Positions 12,769-13,918 of a stretch of 13,918 bases of DNA are shown here, piece by piece (the stretch's first letter is position 1; each line of letters opens with the position of its first letter). Source of the stretch: JABDGC01 sp964466595 (lineage in GTDB: Bacteria; Pseudomonadota; Gammaproteobacteria; DSM-16500); assembly GCA_964466595.1 (NCBI GenBank), contig CAYXNR010000055.1:1-13918 (forward strand), in the 5' to 3' direction. The notes under the pieces were generated by a model that worked only from the letters and a program-made list of their open reading frames with translations, did not search any database and was not told the DNA's origin. A program made the position numbers and the translations under genes.

Positions 12769-13128
12769 GTGATAATAAATAGAAATAGAATTATTAATCT
12801 AATTAAGATATCGTTTTGGTGTTTTTTCTTGCCGACAAGCGGCCTTATAGCTCTTTATTATTTAATACACCATAAAAATCCTTTTGATAATAATTTATTT
12901 TTACTGGCTATTATTTTTTGTGTGCCAATGATAATCGTTAAGACGAATGAAATGGAAAATGAAACATTTGAATATCATCTAAAATGCTTTAGAGAAATGA
13001 CTCGTTTTGAATTACAAGAAGCTGAACAGAATATTCGAAAAATGATCTTAGGTAGGCAGCGATCAATGTTAAAAGAAGCATTTTGTAAAGTATACAAAGA
13101 GAAATATGGACGGGAGATATATTTTTAG
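12769..13128 (+). CDS. Small membrane protein of unknown function
   Basis: 119 residues from GTG 12769, with AGG about 12 bases upstream. Two hydrophobic segments are visible, about 11-33 (LIKISFWCFFLPTSGLIALY...) and 41-58 (NLFLLAIIFCVPMIIV), joined by a short polar loop (HHKNPFD). They are followed by a charged cytoplasmic-type helix (MTRFELQEAEQNIRKMILG) and a basic tail. With lysine and arginine at both ends, both termini probably lie in the cytoplasm. No family is recognised. The two-helix membrane hairpin plus soluble coil is compatible with a toxin-like or signalling membrane protein, but this is not evidence of function. It precedes queF by 87 bases. Its lysine-rich, AT-rich codon use matches its neighbours. 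Confidence 0.65.
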   Translation: MIINRNRIINLIKISFWCFFLPTSGLIALYYLIHHKNPFDNNLFLLAIIFCVPMIIVKTNEMENETFEYHLKCFREMTRFELQEAEQNIRKMILGRQRSMLKEAFCKVYKEKYGREIYF

Positions 13129-13215
13129 AAATCAACATGGCAATTTTTGTTGTGTTTTCTAATTTTAATCTTCAAACCAAAAAATTATTTATTCAAATTT
13201 CAATACTTAAAGATT

Positions 13216-13918
13216 ATGAAAAATAATATACTACATCCAAAAAATTCTGGTCTTGGTAAAAAATCAGAATACGACCCAATGTATAACCCTGAAAAATTAT
13301 TTCCTATCCCAAGAGCAGAAATGCGTAAAGGACTCGGCATAAATCCGGTACAGTTACCTTTTTATGGCTTTGATTTGTGGAATCATTATGAAGTATCTTG
13401 GCTAGATAATTATGGAAAGCCAGCGGTTTCTTTGGCTGAAATTGTTTATAGATGTGATTCACCTAATATGATTGAATCAAAATCAATGAAGCTTTATTTT
13501 AATTCGCTTAATAATACTAAATTTAAGGATTCCGATTCTGTAAAGAATATTCTTAAAGAAGATTTAGAAAAAAATGTAGGTGCAGAAGTTTTTGTTAATA
13601 TAATTCCATTGTATAAGGCGAAAAATAATATTTTTTTTAAAAAATTGAATGGACAATGTCTTGATAGCTTAGATATTAATTGTACCGTTTATACGGTCGA
13701 TCCTTCTTTTTTAGCAACCGAAAGTGAGTTTGTTGAAGAAACACTATTTTCAGATTTACTTAAATCAAATTGTTTAGTGACTAATCAACCAGACTGGGGA
13801 AGTATTGAAATTAGTTATAAAGGGAATAAAATAAATCACGAAGGCTTGTTAAAATATATTGTTTCATTTAGAAATCACAATGAATTCCATGTACAGTGTA
13901 TAGAAAGAATATTTTTAG
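13216..13918 (+). CDS. queF: NADPH-dependent preQ0 reductase QueF (3' end outside window)
   Basis: 234 complete codons from ATG 13216; the frame stays open to the window edge. This is the long, gammaproteobacterial-type QueF (about 280 residues), which reduces the nitrile preQ0 to the amine preQ1 in queuosine synthesis. Visible landmarks are LPFYGFDLW, IESKSMKLYFNS (the NADPH/substrate segment), and LKSNCLVTNQPDWGS with the thioimide-forming Cys186 and Asp193. Then comes VSFRNHNEFHVQC with His225. In the E. coli and V. cholerae enzymes the residue after that histidine is Glu, which contacts the substrate base; here it is Val226. The ribosome site is weak (TTAAAG). The missing C-terminus would be about 45 residues. 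Identity is very secure; activity is uncertain because of the substitution. Confidence 0.95.
   Translation, partial: MKNNILHPKNSGLGKKSEYDPMYNPEKLFPIPRAEMRKGLGINPVQLPFYGFDLWNHYEVSWLDNYGKPAVSLAEIVYRCDSPNMIESKSMKLYFNSLNNTKFKDSDSVKNILKEDLEKNVGAEVFVNIIPLYKAKNNIFFKKLNGQCLDSLDINCTVYTVDPSFLATESEFVEETLFSDLLKSNCLVTNQPDWGSIEISYKGNKINHEGLLKYIVSFRNHNEFHVQCIERIFL

Noticed and set aside
13916..13918. TAG at the very end of the window as the queF stop
   Set aside because: It is out of frame: the last full codons read TTT TTA and the final G begins the next codon, so queF continues beyond the window.

Overview
The window is AT-rich (roughly one third G+C by eye) and looks like part of a low-copy plasmid, or a plasmid-derived element, from a gammaproteobacterium. 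The protein style would fit Legionella/Coxiella relatives (order Legionellales), but that is inference. The plasmid call rests on a contiguous maintenance block: six iterons (3701-3820), a parA-parB-orf3 operon (4000-6224), a strong terminator, a parS-like site (6296-6311) and a Rep_3-type initiator gene (6381-7661) with an inverted iteron in its leader.

Layout. 1-562: a class I SAM methyltransferase on the minus strand, running off the left edge. 1003-1622: a HigB/HigA-type toxin-antitoxin pair (minus strand) with its own promoter. 1775-3513: a segment bounded by two inverted 32-bp palindromic repeats. It holds a TnpB (IS605-family) fragment, a decayed small reading frame and two adjacent genes for secreted proteins of unknown function. 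3551-3956: the origin/centromere region, with nested palindromes, alternating iterons and the par promoter. 4000-8084: partition and replication genes plus an unknown gene with a TTG start. 8406-10112: a type IV AbiEi/AbiEii pair whose promoter geometry implies a leaderless mRNA. 10220-13918: accessory genes, namely a second SAM methyltransferase, a peptide deformylase with a ~145-residue N-terminal extension, a small two-helix membrane protein and a 3'-truncated (by the window edge) queF.

How it fits together. Rep should bind the iterons to start replication and the inverted half-sites before its own gene to limit its synthesis. ParA/ParB segregate copies through parS, and two addiction modules (HigBA and AbiE) penalise loss. 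The cargo has a translation/tRNA flavour: deformylase acts on nascent N-termini, QueF makes the queuosine precursor preQ1, and AbiEii-like nucleotidyltransferases in related systems act on tRNA. Whether these genes cooperate is not shown by the sequence. The strongest observations are the strictly alternating iteron subtypes, the matching iteron operator, the parS-like site, the twin AbiE operators with one lying over the start codon, the extended deformylase, and a Glu-to-Val change at an expected substrate-binding position of QueF.
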